64,000 nucleotides of DNA from Symbiodinium microadriaticum. Lineage: Eukaryota > Sar > Dinophyceae > Suessiales > Symbiodiniaceae. Where the stretch lies: assembly GCA_001939145.1 (NCBI GenBank), contig LSRX01000534.1, forward strand, positions 231,340 to 295,339, in the 5' to 3' direction. The notes beneath the pieces are model-generated. The model was not told where the DNA came from, searched no databases, and worked only from the letters and a program-made list of their open reading frames with translations. Position 1 is the stretch's first letter. Every line of letters starts with the position of its first letter. The translations under genes were made by a program, and so were the position numbers. Shown piece after piece: positions 12,001 to 26,300 of the stretch.

Positions 12001-14334
12001 TGGCAGATGTCCTTTCCAATCCGCGAGTCAGGGAACGGCCCAGGGATAATTAATGTCCAAAAGTATTTGGGGGATTCCTCATTAGAACTGTAGAATAATA
12101 TCATCCCCCCTAATCAGTATAAGGCCCATATATTGAGATGTCAAAGAGACCCGAGAACCCAAACCAAGTCCAACCGGGGGAGCCCTTGTAGGAGCCCTGT
12201 GATTTTGCTTCATATGGTCCACTCCTTATATCGGGGTTTCCGAAAATAGGGGCTACCTTATTTGGGGGTCCTTATAATAAGGATCTTACTATTCAGGGTA
12301 CTATATTAGGGTCCCCTATTTGCGGAAACCCCCATATAACCCTGCAGAGCCGCAGGCTAAAGCCATAATAGAGCATGCCACTGTTTAGGGAACCTTGTCC
12401 TTAATATTACAACCGACTCCCTGTCCCAAATCCTTAACCCGAAACCCCCGCCCCGAAACTCGAAAGCATGAAGGCATGCCTTGGATTCTATTTCCTCGAG
12501 CTCCTCGCAAACGCATGGGCCCCCCGACCATGGAGCTCTAACGAAAGGTGCGTTTAGGGCTGAGGGATTACTTATAGCTTTCGGCTTTGGGAGTTGAGGG
12601 TTTAGGGAAAGTGTTTCTGTCTTTGCCTGGCTGCCTGCCTGGCGTTTGTCTCTCAGTCTGTGTGTGCTTACGCTGTATGTAGGCGACTGGGAAGGGCCGA
12701 GAGAAGCACAGAAACTCATGAGTCCTACTTGTACCACCGCAAGACTCGTCTGTACCCTTGAACCTTCAACACTACCAACGACAGTCCAGGGATCCTCTTG
12801 TGTAATGTAGGAGCCTGAAACATTATGTCATCCCCAGAGCAGTATACGGATATGTATGTATGTATGTATGTATGTATATATATATATGTAGATATGTATA
12901 TATATATATATACACAGACCCCATCTCCCCTTTCGAAGTACTCAGCCCTCTGCATAAGGTAGGTTCCTTGTGGCCTAGGCTTTGGTGCCCTCAGAGGCTT
13001 TGCGTTCAGCAGCTGTGGAAACGCCCATCACAAAGTTCAAGCTGAAGAGGTAGGTTAGGAATAAGGGGTTTAGAGTGTTGGATAGTGTTGGCTGTAGGGT
13101 TGAAAGACGTGTGGTCGACAGACGGTTGACGATAATCCCAACAGCCCAAGAAAGCACAAACAAAACTCCACGCTAAAGGGCAGCGTCCGCCACCCCTCGT
13201 CGATTTGAGATCTCCATGATGGTGCATCCCGCCATAGCCGCACGCTGGGGCGAGTAGCTACTGGATGCAGAGGTATGAAATTACTCTTTCAATGAACCCG
13301 CTAGTGTGAATAGTTTGCATGGTGTTAAATTAAAGTTAACACACTCCTCGTCTTCTAATTACTTTTGCGGCACACAATAGCAAGACCCCGCAACACCAGC
13401 TTTCGCCCTGCCTTGGATAGGGCCACGAAGACCTCCAAGACACCAATAATAAGCAACCGGCAATTGCACGTGAACACAGAACACCGAGCCCAGCACAATG
13501 AATCCTAAACCCTCATCCTCTATTCCATGCCCTTCCCACTGGAAAACACCAACGGTGGGGGACGAGAAGCCGAACTCCCCCGAGGTGTTTAGACGGCAAG
13601 TGCTTCGCTCTTTCGACTGGTGGGTTGACTTCTGTGCCCGAGCTTGGAATTCGTGGGTTACGGGGATTTGTGGGAGGCTAGGGACGGCATGGGTTGTAGG
13701 GCCTGGAGCCCTCTCCTTTCCTCAGGGCTTGGGGCTGGTGGCTTTCTGGTGCTTAAGTGAGCGCTTTTTGTAGGTTTGTATACGAGAGACCGAAGAGGAG
13801 AGAGAGAGAGAGAGAGCATGCGGAGCCGGCGCTGGCGGTCAGGATGGGCCCTCTTTTTGTTGGCACCAGTGTTACTGTCCGTTTAAGTGTCAGTGATATG
13901 ATGGTGTTAGTGTTAATGCTAGGATATGTGCACAGGCCCTGCATGTGTGTGTGTGTGTGTTTTTGTATGTTGTTTTGTTTGTGTGTGTGTGTGTGTTTTG
14001 TATGTGTGTGTGTGTGTTTTTGTTGTTTTGTGTTGTTTTGTGTGTGTGTGTGTGTGTTTGTGTTTGTGTGTTGGGTGTCTTGGGGCCGTCTGCCCTCTCA
14101 GCTTTTATCGCCAGTCCTCTTGGATGCTTCCTTGGGAGGTCATAAATCACATCTGGATCCTTGTTGGCTACAATTTTACCTTCTTGTTATAATAAAAAGC
14201 CCAATAAGGATTAAAAATGATCATTTTTTATATAGCCCCAACCGGGAACCAGACATTGCTGCAACAAGGGTTGGTTAGCGCTCAAGGATGATGTGATGCA
14301 GGTCAGTCTTTCAGAAGTTGCTGTCAAACTGATA

Positions 14335-14368
<34 letters not shown>

Positions 14369-17300
14369 CCCGATACCTTTAGGGTCTATATAACCACGGT
14401 TTGTTGTCTTCAGTACATAATGGAAAGCAAAATGTAATATCCAAACACAGCCCACATTACAAAACCATAACCCGAAAAGTTTCAGACCGACTATGTTATA
14501 TTTTAAAAGAAAAAACTAGATAAACCTATCCACATTCAAGGAAACAAATGTTTAAAAGAAACAAGTGTGGATCCAATCGCGGTCGATGAAGGAATAATCG
14601 ATATGATGTAACAGTTCAATGTTGAATGTCTAAACATACTTAAGGAGTGATGTGTCATCGTGGAGACATGCATAACACAGGCATCAGTCTGTCGGCCACA
14701 TGGGTAATCTGTTCTGTCGAAATCTTGCACGACTCGACTTGTTGTTGTCTTGTCAGCACTGGAGTACTTGCATGTTTAGACCACATACTGTACCTACCCG
14801 CTTGCTTGTGATTCGATCGGTCATAAAGATTAAAGGATGGGGATGGGGTATGATCTATCGCAGCCCCAGCCCGTTGACAAGCACCGTGACCAGTTTGTGC
14901 GTTCCAGTCTGACAACTCTAACATCAACTCCAATCCCCTAGCCCGTTGACAGTCATTGTGACCAGCAACAGCAGCCAACGACAACAGTAGGAACAATATC
15001 ATAACCATAACGACGACCACAAGCACAGCAACATCAACATTATCATGAACAACAACCCATAGGTAATATCAAGAAAGTAAGCAACATGAGGCAACCAAAG
15101 TTCCGACAACATGAGGCCACCAAAGTTCCGAGAACAGCTCGCCTGCAAAATCTGGTCCAATCCTCTCTGCTGTCATTTTCTTGNNNNNNNNNNNNNNNNN
15201 NNNNNNNNNNNNNNNNNNNNNNNNNNNNNNNNNNNNNNNNNNNNNNNNNNNNNNNNNNNNNNNNNNNNNNNNNNNNNNNNNNNNNNNNNNNNNNNNNNNN
15301 NNNNNNNNNNNNNNNNNNNNNNNNNNNNNNNNNNNNNNNNNNNNNNNNNNNNNNNNNNNNNNNNNNNNNNNNNNNNNNNNNNNNNNNNNNNNNNNNNNNN
15401 NNNNNNNNNNNNNNNNNNNNNNNNNNNNNNNNNNNNNNNNNNNNNNNNNNNNNNNNNNNNNNNNNNNNNNNNNNNNNNNNNNNNNNNNNNNNNNNNNNNN
15501 NNNNNNNNNNNNNNNNNNNNNNNNNNNNNNNNNNNNNNNNNNNNNNNNNNNNNNNNNNNNNNNNNNNNNNNNNNNNATTTCAATTATTTCAATTATTTCA
15601 ATTATTTATATTCCTATCTATTATAAAGGAAGGAAATAGGGCGCAAAATAGACCCTAGAGGAGCCTCTCTCTCATATATATATATATACAATATAACATA
15701 TAATATAGAATATACATAGTATACATACATATCTATATATGATATGATATTTTATTATGCATATATATATATACATACATATATATATATATATACATAG
15801 TAATACAGTAAAATACAACGTTTTTGCAGTCCTTTGGGCCTGCAGCCGAAAGCTAGAAACTTAAAGCCTCGCAGAAATGGCGACTGTTTTGTGGGTTTTA
15901 GGGTTTAGGGTTTTTAGGTTTTAGGATTTAGGATTTAGGGTTTAGGGTTTCGGGTTTAGGGGGTCCTGGACAGTGACCAAGCCTTTAACGTGGGGCCCAG
16001 TGGGGCTGGCCTGCCAGCTACGTAGTGGATGATGGGGGGGGGGGATATCCCACAGCACACGAAAGCTTTGGGAAACCCAAAACCTCCAAGTGAAGAAAGC
16101 CCTTGGACCCCAAACCCCACAACTGAGAGCCCATCCCCGAAGCCCGGATCCTTCCGAAGCTACACCTACCTACAAAAGTATGTGTGTATGTATGTATGCA
16201 TGTATGTATGTAGTGAAGGAATGAATACATGAATGAATGAGGCAAAGAAAGAAATGTATGAATGAAAGAAACGAATGAATTGAAATGAATGAAATGAGTG
16301 ATTGAATTGAATGAGAGAATGGAGCGAATGACATAAAATGACATGAAATGAAAATGAAACGAAGTGACATGCAATGAAATGAATGAAGTACATGATTGAA
16401 TGGAATGACGGGCTGGAATGAATGAGTTTAACTCACATGAAATAAAATCAACGGAATAAATATAACAACGAATGAATGAATGATTGAATGAAATTAAATG
16501 AAATGAATGAATGGATGAGATGAAGGAAATGAATGCATGACTTGAAATGAAGGGAAATGAAATGAGAGTAATTATATGAAATCAAAGAAGCTTCGATGCA
16601 TGGATGGAATGGAAAGGAATGGAATGAAAGGGAATGCAATGGAGTGAATTGGAATGACAAGGAATGAACGAATAAATGAATGAATGGAAAGAAGAATGAA
16701 CGAAATGAAATGATGTGAATGAAATGTACTGAGCGAAATGAATGACATGACATGACGTGAAATGACATGAAAAGACATGAAATGAATCAAGTGAATGAAG
16801 TGAATGAAGGGATGAATGAATGAACTGACTGAATGATTGATTGATTGAATGAATGAATGAATGAATGAATGAATGAATGAACAAACGAATGCATGGATGA
16901 TTAAATTAATGATTGAATGGCTGAGTAGATGGATGGATGGATGAAATGAAAGAACAATGAATGAATGACTGAATGAATGAAGTTTGAATGCATGGGGATA
17001 GAACGGAATGGAATGGAATGAAACGAAAATAACATGAAATGAGTGAATGAATTGAATGAACGAAATTATCTGACATGAAATGAAATGAAAGACAATGAAA
17101 TTGTAAATGATGAAAGTACGAATGAACGTATGCGTGTATGATCCGTGTAATAATGTAATGTATGTATGTATGTATGTATGTATGTATGTATGTATGTGTG
17201 TGTATGTCTTAGGCAATGTAATCTATGGATGTGTGCATTGATGCATGCATGCATGAATGCATTCACGCATGTATGTATGTACGTACGTACGTACGTATGT

Positions 17301-20300
17301 ATGTATTGTATCGTATTGTAACATATCGTATTGTAATGTTATTTAATGCAATGTAATGTAGTGTAATGTATTGTATTGTAATGTAATGCGATGTATGATA
17401 TGGTGTGGTATGGCATGCTATGGTATGGTATGGTATGGTATGGTATGGTATGGTATGGTATGGTATGTATGTATGTATGTATGTTCTTGCATACACACAT
17501 GCATACATACATACATACATACATACATACATACATACATACATACATACATACATACATACATGCATACATGCATACATGCATACATGCATACATGCAT
17601 ACATGCATACATACACACATACATACATGCACACCTACATACATACATGCAAAATTACATTGCATTATACTAGGTTACATACAGTGCACATTTCATTTTA
17701 TAATATTTCAATATTCTATGTTTTTTTTCACATCATGCCATATCATGGTACATTATGTCATGTCATTATCGCATGCGTGTGTATGCCTGCTCCGACCCAC
17801 CAGGCTGAGCCCCCTCATGCTCGAATCAGGCATTGTCTTTGCCTCGGTTACAGAGATCATCTTCCTGCTGGCTGGAGGCGACACCGTCGAAGAGGTGGCT
17901 CGGGGCATTAAGGGTGTGGGCCTTTGGATTTAAGTGTTGTTTCAAGGCTTTTGGAGTTAAGGGCTCGAGGACTCCGGGGGTTTAGGATTAAGGGTTCAGG
18001 GCTGTGAGGTTCTGGCATGTAGGTTGAGAAACAGAGTTTCGCGCTCCCTGATATTCCTGTCCGGGCGGGGTTCCCTTCTGCTGTGTCTCTTGAGTTATCT
18101 GGGAATCTATTGGCATGGCCTAGAGCCTTCAGTCTGCCGGCTTCGGAGGTTCTACGCGTTTGGAGTTTGAAGTGTTCAGCTTACGGCACTTGGGGTTTAT
18201 TGGCTCCAAGCCTCAAAGACAGACAAGTCCCTTCGTCGGCGTCTGTGGCGCGGGGTGTTGTGTCAGACGGCTTTGGGGTTGCCATTAAGTAATTTCCCTA
18301 CACCCGAAACCCCAAACCCCAAACACTAACCCCAAGCCCTAAACCCTTTTGCTTCCGGCTAGTCGAACCAGTCTCCAAGAAATGTGTGGCACCGCATTTT
18401 GGCCTCCTCGCTGCCGCCTTCCTCGGCACCTTTGGGCCTGCATGGGGTCCTGCTGTCGCGACAGCTGCAGCTGTTTTGCGGTGTCCACAATGTGTGTACC
18501 TATAGTCTCCATTGTAGTTCCTTGTTGGGGTTACCTTATAGGCTCCTTAATATGAAACTGGTTAAACCAGAAAAAGGAACTACAATGGAGACTATAGGTA
18601 AGGCATCCTTCCAGCTCTGTAAACATTTGGGCGTTCACTGTCTCGGGGGGTTTGGAACCGGTTCCTTGTCTTTCCTAAAGTAGTAAGTAGTATCGCTCAA
18701 TTTGCGGAGTTCAGGCTGTACTGGTTTCAGGGCCTAAGCTGCAGATAGCCCGACCGCAACCTTACGGCAGGGTGAAGAGCAAGATTCAGATGATGAGGCC
18801 TGACCCTACCCATAGGCTCCTAAGTAGTTCCTTTTTGTGGTTCATATTTAGAATCCTATAAGGTAATCCCAAAAAGGAACTACTAAGGAGCCTATGGGTA
18901 GACCCTCCATCTACCCTCTGTTAGACCCTAAATACCCTTAATTTGGGACCCTATAACCCTGCTTGAGGGTACTTGGAGGGTCCTGGACAGCACAAGTGCA
19001 AACTAATAAATGGCATTCGCTGAGCCCCAAATTTCCCAGAAGTCTCAGTCCAATGTGGCTCGAAATTTTCAAGAAATTTAGGGCTCAGGGTTCCTTTAAA
19101 GGGGGTCTATTTGTGTTACTCTAAGGGGCTCCTGCAAGGGCTTAGGGTCTAAGGTTGAAGGTCGTCGGGGTTTTAGGGTTTACGGTTTGGGGTCCCGATC
19201 AGGTGCGAATCTTCAAGCTTCTTCGCATCGCACGCACCTTGTCCGCCTTGAGGGTGGACATACCTTCTCCGGGTTTAAGGATTCAGACTGAACCGTTAAA
19301 CTCCAAACTGCTCTAAACCGTACTTGAAGGCCGAACGCTCCACCTTAAAGCCTGAAGCCCTGAGCCTCCAAAACCCTAAGCCCGAATTCCCCAAATCTTC
19401 TACCCTATACCGTAAGCGAAGCCCGAAACGCCAAACCCTACGACCCCAAGCCCAAAAGCCTGGAGCCTTCCTGAGTCGCTAGGTAGGCCCTTCAAAGGCT
19501 TTTTGAAAAAAAGGCCGACCCTAGTGAACGGTTTAGGGGTTTAGGGGTTTAGGGTTTAGGGGTTTAAGCCTTATAGTGTTTAGGGTGTAGGGGTTAGAGA
19601 CCTAGTGTAGTGTGTGAGGTCTGCCGGTGTCCTGGTGCAGGCATCGCCTTAGGGAAGTCTGAGACCTCAAAGCGAAGCGAGAAAGTTGGAGCATGATGGT
19701 TTAGGGTTTAAGGGTTTAGGGTTTAGGGTTTAGGGATCCTCATGCGCTGAAGGTAGAGCACAAGGGATCCTGGGACCAGTCCTCCGAAACCCATGTTCCA
19801 ACGTTAAGGGATTCGCTGTAGGTTCAGGGGCTTTGGGGCTGTTGGATTTAGTATAGGGGCCTCCATAATTACCTTTATTATTTTTTGGGGGGTTCCTTAC
19901 TATATTTGTAGTATACTGGGGCCCCAAAACCTTATTCTAACTATTAAAGATAAGGCCCCTACATTAGGTGTTGGGGCATTGGGGTTGAGGTCGGGGCCTT
20001 GTGTCTTCAGGGAATGGGCTCGTTAGGGCTTCGAGGTCTAGGGTTCCTGATACGCGTGCCAAAACCGATGCAGAGAGGTCCAGCCGCCCGAATAGCAGTC
20101 GACTGGCTGGTCTTAGGAGGATCCTGTGAGGAGTAGCTCAGAAAGTAACTCATTGAAGACATGCTGGAGGTTCTTCCAATAAGTTGCCAATAAGGGTCCT
20201 AACAAAATAGTACTCTCGAGCCCCATAGTTCCTTGATAGGCCGCAGATGGCCGGTCAACCACTATTTCTGAATCTGCCATCATAAGTCACACCTCAACCC

Positions 20301-23300
20301 CCGTATTCTTCAATCGTAAGGTTCAGGATTGAGCATAAACCCACACTCCGGAAGCCGACCCTTTCTGAATCCCTAAACCCTATAAACCCTAAGCCAATAA
20401 AGCTCAAAGGCATCATGCGGCTGATGCGCTTCATCCGGAAGTCGCCTTATCTACGAGAGCTAAGGAATCTTGAACAAGTTCAGCCCCTATCCCTGTATGG
20501 GCTTGCCATGGACATGGTATTCATCTAATTTTTCGTACCAAAAACTTAGTCTAGTTGACAAGCCACCGTATGTCTGTCGTCGGGCAGCTTCTGATCAGCA
20601 GCTTGACCCCTTGAAGAAGTGCATCTTACAGGGTTTAGTCTTCGGAGGGTTTAGATTGCAGGGTCTAGCTTGCCCGGGTTTAGGTCCCAGTTTGGGGAGG
20701 TTTGGGTGGTAGTGTCAGGAAGGTTCGTGGACGGTTAGAGGACGATTTGGCAGACTTTGCTTAAGTTAGGGGTTTTGGGAGGGTTCGAGGGGAGTTTTGA
20801 GGGTTCGAAGGGTTTTGGGAAGGTTGGAGGGTTTCTCAAACAGTATGGTTCAGAGTACAAGGACCTGGTTGCTGAGGCCATGAACCCGGCACGTCTTTAT
20901 TCTCCTGCTTTGGCAGAAGAGCGCAAGCACATGAGACCCTAAGCCCATGAGTATGAGGCTGTTATAGCCGCACACCTGAAGTCCTGAGTTTGCAAGTATC
21001 AACCCGAGGGGTTTCTTTGGGGTTGAAGAGTGTAGAGCTCCTATGAAACCCCCAGGAAGGGCTTAGAGCCCCTATGAAACTCCCAGGAAGCTCATGATGA
21101 TGTTTGCCAGCGTAATCCGGACCTTGGCGTGGCAGCTCGGCTCCGACGGATCTCAGACGCTCCGGGTGTGGAACGTTGCAGGTTTAGGTTCCGGCCTTAG
21201 TTCAAAGGGATACTCTAGGGGTGGAACGACGAATAAGTTCCAATCCATATACCGTCATATCAGTAATTACAGAAAGCATCCCCCCGAACCTTGTTCTAAC
21301 TACGAAGGCATCTATATTACTGTTCGCAGGTTTTGGGGATTTCGCAGGTTTAGGGTGTCGGGTTTTGGATAAACTTTGTAGGGTCATGAAGCCGCCCTGG
21401 GATGTTTTTAGAGGCAAGTCTAGTACCAGAGACTGGGGCTTAGGGTATAGGGTTCGGGGTTTAGGGTTCAGGGTTTAGCGCTTCGGGTTTAGGGGTTTGG
21501 TTTGGGCTTTGGAGGCAGACTCCATGGGAAAGATGAGGTTCGGGACTCAACAGAGGAATGGCTCGCACATGCCTGAGCACCAGACCTTTTCAAGCAAGGC
21601 CCATAAATTAGACCCGAAAAGACCTTATCACGCCAAAATTATACCTTACCAGACCCTGCAAACCCTGTGGGAGCTATTAAATCAAGGCCCACCTGACCCT
21701 TTAGCCCTGCTTCCTGCCCAGGTCTTTCCTTTTCTGTTTCATCGCGACAACGCTGTGGTCCATGGTAGCTGTGGAGCTCGTGCATCCTGTCGTGCAGGAC
21801 CCCTGCAAAGACAGAGGGTCAAAGGCTTCGGGGTCTGAGTTTGCTAGAAGGGGCTTGTGGGTGTTGTTGTATTTTCTCCCTAAACCCATTTTAACCCTAA
21901 ACCCATTTTAACCCTAAGCCCATTTTAACCCTAAACCCACTTTAACCCCAAATCCTAAACCCCAAGTTCTGAGCTTTCGGCATGAAGCCAAACTGACCTG
22001 GGGGCTCTAACCCAGCTTTTGGCACAGGGTTTTCGGACGCACAGGCTCCTCCCCGAAACCCTCATAAGTTGGGTTTTTTGGGGCTTAGGGAAATTACGAC
22101 TTACCTACTCATGACTGCAGTTCTGACCGTGCAAAAATTGCGGCTATGACCAAAATGCTACAGAGCACACGGTGCATCTTCGCCCAAATAGTTCTGCCGG
22201 CCTCCCCCCAAAGAGCGCCAACTTAAGCACAGCGCGAAGCTGGCACAAGCAATGCCTGCATGTTGGAATAGAATATAGAAGCCTAGATAATGACCTGTTT
22301 TATGCCTATAAAGGAGCCCCAAACCCTATTCTAATGGTGAAGGCCCCTACATATGCTTCTGACCTAGCGGTTTCGAGGTTTCAGATTTTTAGAGGTCAAG
22401 AGGCTCTTCTTTAACTTGCACTCATGAAGCTGGGCCTCGATCCTGGAGGGTCACAACTCGGGTCGCCTCGGCTGTCTTGTATCCGTAAGACCCAAATCTA
22501 TAAAGATAGAGTTTACGGTAGGCTCCCCAAGCCCTAAACCCTAAACCCCAAACCCTAAACCCTAAACCCGGCTCCCGAAGCTCATTTCGAAGGAGCTTGC
22601 AGAAGAGGGCGCCTTCAGTGATTGCAAAGATTGCAGGGAAGCGCGGCTGTAGTGGGGAGCGGAGACTCAAGTTTAATCTAGGGGCCTTAATGATTAGAAT
22701 AGGGTTTAGGGTTTAGGGGTACATTATCCTATAATAATCATAACAAGGAATCCCCAAGAGAGTATAGGTAATTATTCAGGCTCCTATAGTAGATGCTCTA
22801 GAACCAGGGATTTGGAGCTTTACGGTTGCTTCCTTGAGCTCGGTTAACCCCTTGCATGTTTGTTCTATGCGTTTAGGATTTAGGGGTTTAGGGGTTTGGG
22901 GGTTTAGGGTTTAGGGTTAGGGGTTAGGGGACGAAAGCTTACACATCTTGATGCAAGAGAATGCGCAGAGTTTGAGAAGGGAAATGGATTGAACCCTAAA
23001 CACTTAAACCCTAGACTCCCTGAACCCTAAACTCTGACCCCCTGAACCCTAAAACCCTAAACCCTATCAGAGGTGCGGCGTGGTTCGGACGTAGGGCTTA
23101 GTTGCCGGAATTTTCCGCACATACCGACCCAGCTTCTAAAGCCCGACACCCTTTGGCTTTGGTTTGGCGTTCTGGGTTTAAGGGTTCTGGGTTTAAGGGG
23201 TTTAGGGTTTATAGGGCTTAGGGTTTAGGGTTTAGGGTCTGGGGTGGGGGTCTTCTGAGCGGACAGCCCTCTTCCCCCAAACAGGAACAGCATAAACAGC

Positions 23301-26300
23301 TAGCCACGGCGTGAACCTTCACCCAAACTTTAGTGCAAAGCCCCCCGATCGTAGACTCTACCAGGAGTTGGGTGGAGTTTTTGGGTCTGGGATTATAGGT
23401 GCGGGGGCTCCTCGTCATAACTATAGTATGCTATCCCCAACCACCCTATTCAAATCATGGAGGCCCCACATTCGGCCTTTCAATCCAGATCTTGGGCCTT
23501 TCACAGGTGTTGCTCTGAACCCTGGCAGTTGCGCCACAGACTTTCAAGCCCGTTGCACCAAAAGCAGTCAATCTCTGGAAAGCACGCCTATAGGAGTATG
23601 GTAGTCTACTACTATACTGGTATATCCATAGCCATAGTAGTATAGTAGCATAGCGGCATCAGTGTACTAGTGTAGTAGTGTGGCCCGATGGGTCCGAGAG
23701 TTTGGGGCTTGGAGTCGCAGGTCCACTGTATGGACAGGTTCCTACGATACGATGAAAACAGTCTGATATGGCGGCAAAGAGTTTTGCAGACGAGGCCTCA
23801 AAAGATTGAGCGAGCTTCCTTGTGTGCCCAGCAGTATAGCTCCAGTTGTACGGCTCTTCTTGTGCAATCACTACCCTGGCCGGTCGCTATGACCCCCCCC
23901 CCCTCTCCCGCTCGACGCCCAGAACCATGCTCCCCAACAGGAAGTCTACACCTACAAAGCCCAAAGCTGCCCAGAACTAAACTGGATCTCAAGTTGGGGC
24001 TCAGGCATTACAGTCGCAAGCACGTTTGCAAAGACATTCGGGCACAGGCAACAGCCATAGAATGAATGGAACAGTCGGTTGGTTTGTTAGATCGCCGCTG
24101 TCTGAGGATGCTTTCAGCACGGTCTTGCAGCCTCTTGGCAGTCTTGGACCATAACATGGCCTGCCCGTATGCTGGATGCGGCCCCAAAACCTTTCTATGA
24201 CTGAGGGCAGTCTTGCATGCGTTGGGATACTGGGCACTGTTCTATACCTGTTCGTAATGTCATCGGCATCACGACACCTGCGATGGTTGGGGCTCCCATT
24301 GTCAGATTCATGGCAAGGATATGTTGCATTATGGACGTACTTTGGGGTTTTGTCCGTTTAGGCCGTTTACCGAAAGCAATTAAATCAACAACCCTAAACC
24401 CTAAGCCCTAAGCCCTAAACCCTAAACCCTAAGCCCTAAACCCTAAACCCTAAGCTGCTGCTGCGGCGGCTCGACGAGCACCCGAAACGCAGGGAGACTC
24501 GGGTCTCTCTCGGCGCTGCTTCTGCTCTGAGGGTCATCAACGAGCCTCATTTCATGTAGACGCCTAAATAATTACCAACATTATTCTTAGGGCTCCTTAT
24601 TATTATTGTTATTATTTTCTTAGGGCTCCTTATTCTAAGTATATTATGAAAGAGCCCAAAACCCTATTCTGTTTTAGCAGAGCTGGAGGCTTTTGGGGAG
24701 GTTGGGAGCGTCCCTCGTGTTTAGCCACTGGCCGAAGAGCTCCCTCCAGATGCCACGGCCTTACAACTACAACCCTCGACCCAACTAAACCTCAAACCGT
24801 CCATGCCAATGAATGCTTGCCTAAGCAACCTAGGATTAGCTCCTAGCCGAGGTTGGTAAGAAGTATGTAAAGCTTGCTTGGCCAGAACTGGGTACTTGGG
24901 GTCCCTCTTTAGGTACCCTGAATAGTAGGGATAGTAGGCACCCTTATCAAAAGGATCCTAAACGGGACCCGAATTTAGACGACTACCCAGATAGACCCTC
25001 GAAAGAACGGAGGGTCCTTGCAAATTACTCGGGTCCCCAGCGGCATCGGGCCAGTGAGGTCCAACCTCACCTTTCTGAAGACACTGCTGGCCGGGGACAG
25101 CTGGGGACAGATTCCTGGCTTGGCGGCTGAAGTCTAAACCCTAAACCCTAAACCCTAGACCCTAAACTCTAAACCCTAAACCCTACGAGAAGGGGTGCAA
25201 GGGCCCTGAAGGGGTCGGTTTCGGAGTTTGGGGTTCGGAGCCCTCAACCCTAAAGGTTTTGGATTAGGCGTCTCTGGCTGAGGGGTCAAACTCGGGTTCA
25301 GGGATGTTCTGTTGAGCTTGAATAGGGTTCAGGGTTTAGGGTTTAGGGTTTAGGGTTGGCGGGGGGGGGGGGAATAAGTTGAGGGCAGGAGAGTTCTTGA
25401 GGCTCTTGGAGGATGTGGGACTGAGCATTCACTCCTTGCTAGGCTTTAAACAGGGTTTAGGGTTTAGGGCTTAAGACTGCGAAAACTCCAAGGATCATGG
25501 TTGTGCTTCAATCGGGTGAACTTTGGCAGGGGTGTTCGGAACTGACAGGCTGTCTCCCTGCGGTCTCGAGTCTCGATAGCGAAGACGAGGATCCTACGTG
25601 TGGTATGCCCGAAATTCTCGGCCTGAAGTTCGCAAATACAAACGCCAAACCCTAAACCCAAAAGCCAAGGATTGCCGTTCCAGTCATCCGCCGACAGCCG
25701 TATACTGCCGCCATTTTTGTCGGAGCCCTCGCCGCTGGGCCTTGATACTAATGCCAATACTGATACTATTGTTAATACTAATGCTGATGCGATAATGCCA
25801 ATACCAATACTATATTATATACTATATACTATAGCAACATATATATCTATCTATCTATCTATCTATCTCTCTCTCTCTCTCTCTTTCTGCATTGCACTTA
25901 TTTCGTTCGTGTTACAGTACATTATAAGCTTGAAGCACAGAGGGCTTTGGGCAAGTTCGGGACGAGGACATCTGGGAATCGGCTATCCAGGCTCCTTCTG
26001 CAAGTCATGTCTGCCAAAGCTACAGTGCGAAAGCGAAAGATCTGTCTCACCGACCTTGTTTATAGGTGCAAAAGGTCCTGAAACGACAACCCTAAACCCG
26101 ACACCCTAAACACTTAACCCGTATAAACCCTAAACCTCACACCCTAAACCGGCACCTACATTCGTCCCCAGGTCTCCGTGATGTACGGGATCCTGAACCT
26201 TGTCGTTGCAGTCATCGTGGATGCTGCCATGGAGCAGAGGGAGAAGGCGGTGGGCCTTTTGAGTTGAAGGGTTAGGGCTTAGGGGTTTTGGATTTAGGGT

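Larger units (their letters stand above)
13653..17803 (+). other. Long intron before S3: gap and low-complexity DNA
   Basis: Contains TG and TA microsatellites (13947-14075, 14338-14365), a repeat-free part (14380-15180) with no convincing exon, the N gap, TA-rich DNA, and the tetranucleotide blocks of 16.2-17.65 kb. Confidence 0.6.

Noticed and set aside
13757..14278. 173-codon frame rich in Cys/Val
   Set aside because: Mostly translation of the TG microsatellite.
15086..15658. Open frames of 136-190 codons over 15086-15658
   Set aside because: They are mostly the run of Ns, not sequence.
16018..17933. Long frames of 100-214 codons rich in Ser/His/Phe/Ile or Met-Tyr-Val-Cys
   Set aside because: Direct translations of tetra- and pentanucleotide microsatellites; all frames open, no coding composition except the separate S3 exon at the right end.
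24176..24411. Hydrophobic frames (e.g. [20 protein letters not shown]) as an extra membrane segment between S5 and pore
   Set aside because: Two different frames are hydrophobic here and neither joins in phase with the pore exon; no place for a helix between S5 and the pore in this family.
24456..24545. Frame [20 protein letters not shown] as a voltage-sensor or S4-S5 exon
   Set aside because: It lies after S5 in the gene order, S4 and the S4-S5 linker are already found at 19203-21131, and a second frame of the same bases is also open.
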